From Micrasema longulum (Eukaryota; Arthropoda; Insecta; Trichoptera; Brachycentridae): a stretch of DNA of 64,000 nucleotides. The stretch's first letter is position 1; each line of letters begins with the position of its first letter. The stretch covers positions 1 to 64,000 of the forward strand of contig JAGVSM010002978.1 in NCBI GenBank assembly GCA_022494885.1. Direction: 5' to 3'. The notes below the pieces were generated by a model. It was given only the letters and a program-made list of their open reading frames with translations. It was not told the DNA's origin and searched no databases. Positions 61,300-64,000 of this stretch are shown piece by piece. The translations under genes and the position numbers were made by a program.

Positions 61300-63700
61300 A
61301 TCATTATCCACATTTCATAAAACGTTTAATCATGCTGCAATAAAAGTACTCGGAATCAAAATTTCAGTCATAATCTCTCGTAAGAACGAGAATATTTGCA
61401 ATGAAATGTCTAAATACCAATTTTTGTATAAACTATGACGGCGCAAGACGTATAATTTGATCGCGTTGTGAAATTCCAACTGAGATGCGGAGAAACAGGT
61501 GAACTCGCCAAAAAAATGCGCATTCAGCCCGCGAGATTTAAGACCTGGCGACGATGATGTGACTCGTCGGTTCGTTACATCAAGATTGCTACTGCGGATT
61601 ATGGTAAACTAACAGTCGTGTATTCGATACAAAGTAAGACGACCTACTTTTACTAGTAGAAGACTGCGGTTCTTTGAGGAAACCTTGAGTTGTATTGAGC
61701 ATGCTCTTTTCTCCATAACATAAATATACTTGAACATCCTCTCGGAAGGTACCAACTTGATCTGGTTTTCAGATTACACTAAGATAAATTATGTCACGCA
61801 ATTTTGAAGGTGGAGGTGTGCGCTATTCTCGGCTATCCATTATTGAAAACTGACTATACCGAAATTTAATCTGTAATTCTTTCAAAATTTCGTTTACTAA
61901 TATGTCAAATTGAAATGTTCATATAAACCATTTATTTTACCAACTCCAACATGAAAAATCACAAATTTAAAACTTCAAATATTCATTTTAAATAATGATA
62001 ATATCAGTCGAGGCATTTTTCTATTTTTACTAAAAAGTAAGCTCACGTATGTTCAAATATATTTTAGTAAAAACTGTTACCAATTTGAGTTCATTTAGAT
62101 TGACATCGCTGCAATAATAATAACTGGCAAATATGTATTTATACATATTTAAATGTTGGTTATCTTTTAAATATTAGGAAGAATCATCACTTCAATACTG
62201 TTTTCCAATCGAGAAATTCAAAAATATATATCATGATAATAACTGAAGATCTTTAGTTGTATTCAAAGTATGATATATTAACATAATCAATTATCAATAA
62301 GGTAAAACAGCGGACATAAATAAATAATTGACAGTAAAAAAGTAGGTAGTATTTTCATCGAATATTTATTCAAATTGTATCATTTTAATTATAAAGTATT
62401 ATTTATCCATCAAATATACTTTTTCCGTTAAAATAAAATTGGTCGTGTAAATTTATAGTTCATATGAAAAGTCTCGCAAGTTTAATTTACATTTTTCAGT
62501 TATGCGCTTTTTTACGGTTATTATTGATTGGAATAAGTTAGCCTCCATTTAACTATTTTAGAGGCTTCATAGCAGGTAGGAAAGAAAGGACATGTAAACA
62601 AGTTATGAATAATACGCCACAACACCCAGACAGATCCTGGAAAAATATTAGTGAGATATTTTCTAGTAACTGTCGAGAATTAAAATACTATATCAAACTG
62701 CCATCCGTGCTGCGTCTTTCTTATCCGCAAAGTGTACATAAGTACGAAAATATAGCTTAATATTTACTGATAAAAAAGTATTTTCAATATATCTCTATAT
62801 GTATAATTCTTCTGTACGTGTGATGTCACTGAACTCTTAAACGGCTTAACCGATTTACGAGCGGTTTTCAGCGAAATGTAGATCTTTGAGCTGCGCGTGT
62901 TTGCAAATATTAAATTTTTCAATCAAATCTGTAAAAAAAATAGAAGCTCAAATCTTTTTTCATCGACCTACCAGGGTTGCATTTGAAGAGAAGGCATATA
63001 CAAAAAAAACTGAAGGATGTTGTTTTTTGTGTTTAAAAAAGTATGTTTTTTAACGTTTACGAATAACAATCGCTTTTTATGGATCTTAATCAGATTATAT
63101 CCTTACACTCTTCCTAATTTATTCACATTTACTTATTTTTAAAGCAATATTAACTGACATTCGATACTTTTTAAAAATCGCATTCATGAATAATGTGCAC
63201 CCCTGTTGGTGAGAAGAGGCGAGTTTAACATTTGCAAAAAGGATTCTATATTTTAAAATTAAATTATTTTTACAAATATTCCAATTTATTAAGAGTCGTC
63301 AAATGAAGTCGGAAGATTTATAGACGAAAATAACAAATTTGCGCATGCAAGAATCACAGAAAAATAAGATGGCAGCATTTAAATACTGTTGTTTTTAAAA
63401 GGTTGTAACATGTTCACATTGTGTAAATCGGTATTTAGGAATCGGTAAATATTTATTTAAAGGTTAAACAAAATATCAGTTCCCATAGAACATTTTAATT
63501 ACTAAAGTGAGTTTTTGACGATCGAATTTATTGTAATAAACAGGTTGGCGCGTTCGTCTTACAAAGGTCATATTAATGTGTGGGCATCTTTACACTCACT
63601 CTTCTGAGGAACCTTTAAATTTTATTAAACCTACACTTCATAAATCTAGTTTAAAAATAGATCTGTGTCCAGGCGGATGAAGAATACAGTTCTGTGTGCA
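61300..63700. other. No gene seen; SINE E remnant
   Basis: Near 62540-62670 the inverse body of SINE family E is visible (TTTTAGAGGCTTCATAGCAG, ATACGCCACAACACCCAGAC). The block at 61430-61620 is somewhat GC-richer but shows no coding frame of note. Confidence 0.5.
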
Positions 63701-63719
63701 ACTTTCATGTATGTTTATA

Positions 63720-63885
63720 TGTTTTTTACCTCAACAGGCTAGGAGGCCCAATTACAGTGGTGAATGACAGCACAAAATACCCAGGCTTACGCAATATCAT
63801 ATTATTTTTTGTGTTGTCACTGGGAATCGTACCCAGAGTGTTCTTTACGTGAGTCAAGCGTCTCAGCCATTACACTGATAGAACC
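63720..63885 (-). repeat. SINE family B copy
   Basis: The inverted body CTAGGAGGCCCAATTACAGT and GTGAATGACAG, then the B-box region CACTGGGAATCGTACCCAG and a worn head, GAGTCAAGCGTCTCAGCCA. It is more decayed than the copies at 45783 and 55741. Confidence 0.75.
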
Positions 63886-63960
63886 AATTTAAACCTTGGC
63901 GAGTTTTCGAAATGTTCTCAGATGAAAGTCCTGAATAAGTAAATCGAGTAGAGAAAAGTT

Positions 63961-64000
63961 CGCCTCGATGTGTAGAGGTTGAGGCGATTGACTACCATTC
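63961..64000 (+). repeat. SINE head cut by window edge
   Basis: CGCCTCGATGTGTAGAGGTTG followed by GACTACCATTC resembles the tRNA-like head of the SINE at 32777. The rest lies outside the window. Confidence 0.5.

Overview
This is a piece of an insect nuclear genome. It is strongly AT-rich, its genes are split by short consensus introns (GT-AG, plus one GC-AG), and it is crowded with tRNA-headed SINEs, worn LINE tails and fold-back DNA elements. The repeat style and composition suggest a moth or butterfly, but this is inference; no species-level evidence was checked.

Genes lie in the first 28 kb. (1) At 3213-3090 (-) there is the probable first exon of a small secreted protein. Its remaining exons were not found. 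(2) At 3676-15004 (+) is a complete eight-exon gene for mitochondrial cysteine desulfurase NFS1 (455 aa). It is the sulfur donor for Fe-S cluster assembly. The PLP lysine and catalytic cysteine are intact, and one intron has a GC donor. (3) At 19598-18093 (-) is a complete three-exon Rab-family GTPase (207 aa, CLC C-terminus) whose usual catalytic glutamine is replaced by methionine. (4) At 21137-27824 (+) is a complete seven-exon MPND-like protein (946 aa). It has a RAMA domain, an MPN domain with an intact JAMM zinc site, and a long Ser/Leu-rich tail. The four genes have separate jobs. The first two are divergent (about 460 bp apart), NFS1 and the Rab gene converge, and the Rab gene and the MPND-like gene diverge.

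From 28 kb to 64 kb no confident protein-coding host gene was seen. The region holds at least four SINE types, LINE 3' fragments (reverse transcriptase and RNase H tails, all broken), several families of hairpin or long-TIR elements, one near-complete 512-bp palindrome, a 21-bp minisatellite, and two weak candidates for transcription starts (about 40.86-41.30 kb + and about 43.65-43.52 kb -).

No wholly new system was found. The most interesting items are the Rab protein with the altered G3 motif, the RAMA-JAMM protein with its long insect-type tail, the GC-AG intron in NFS1, and the palindromic elements that could form long double-stranded RNA. All exon boundaries were read by eye from splice consensus and reading-frame continuity. 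No database search was run.
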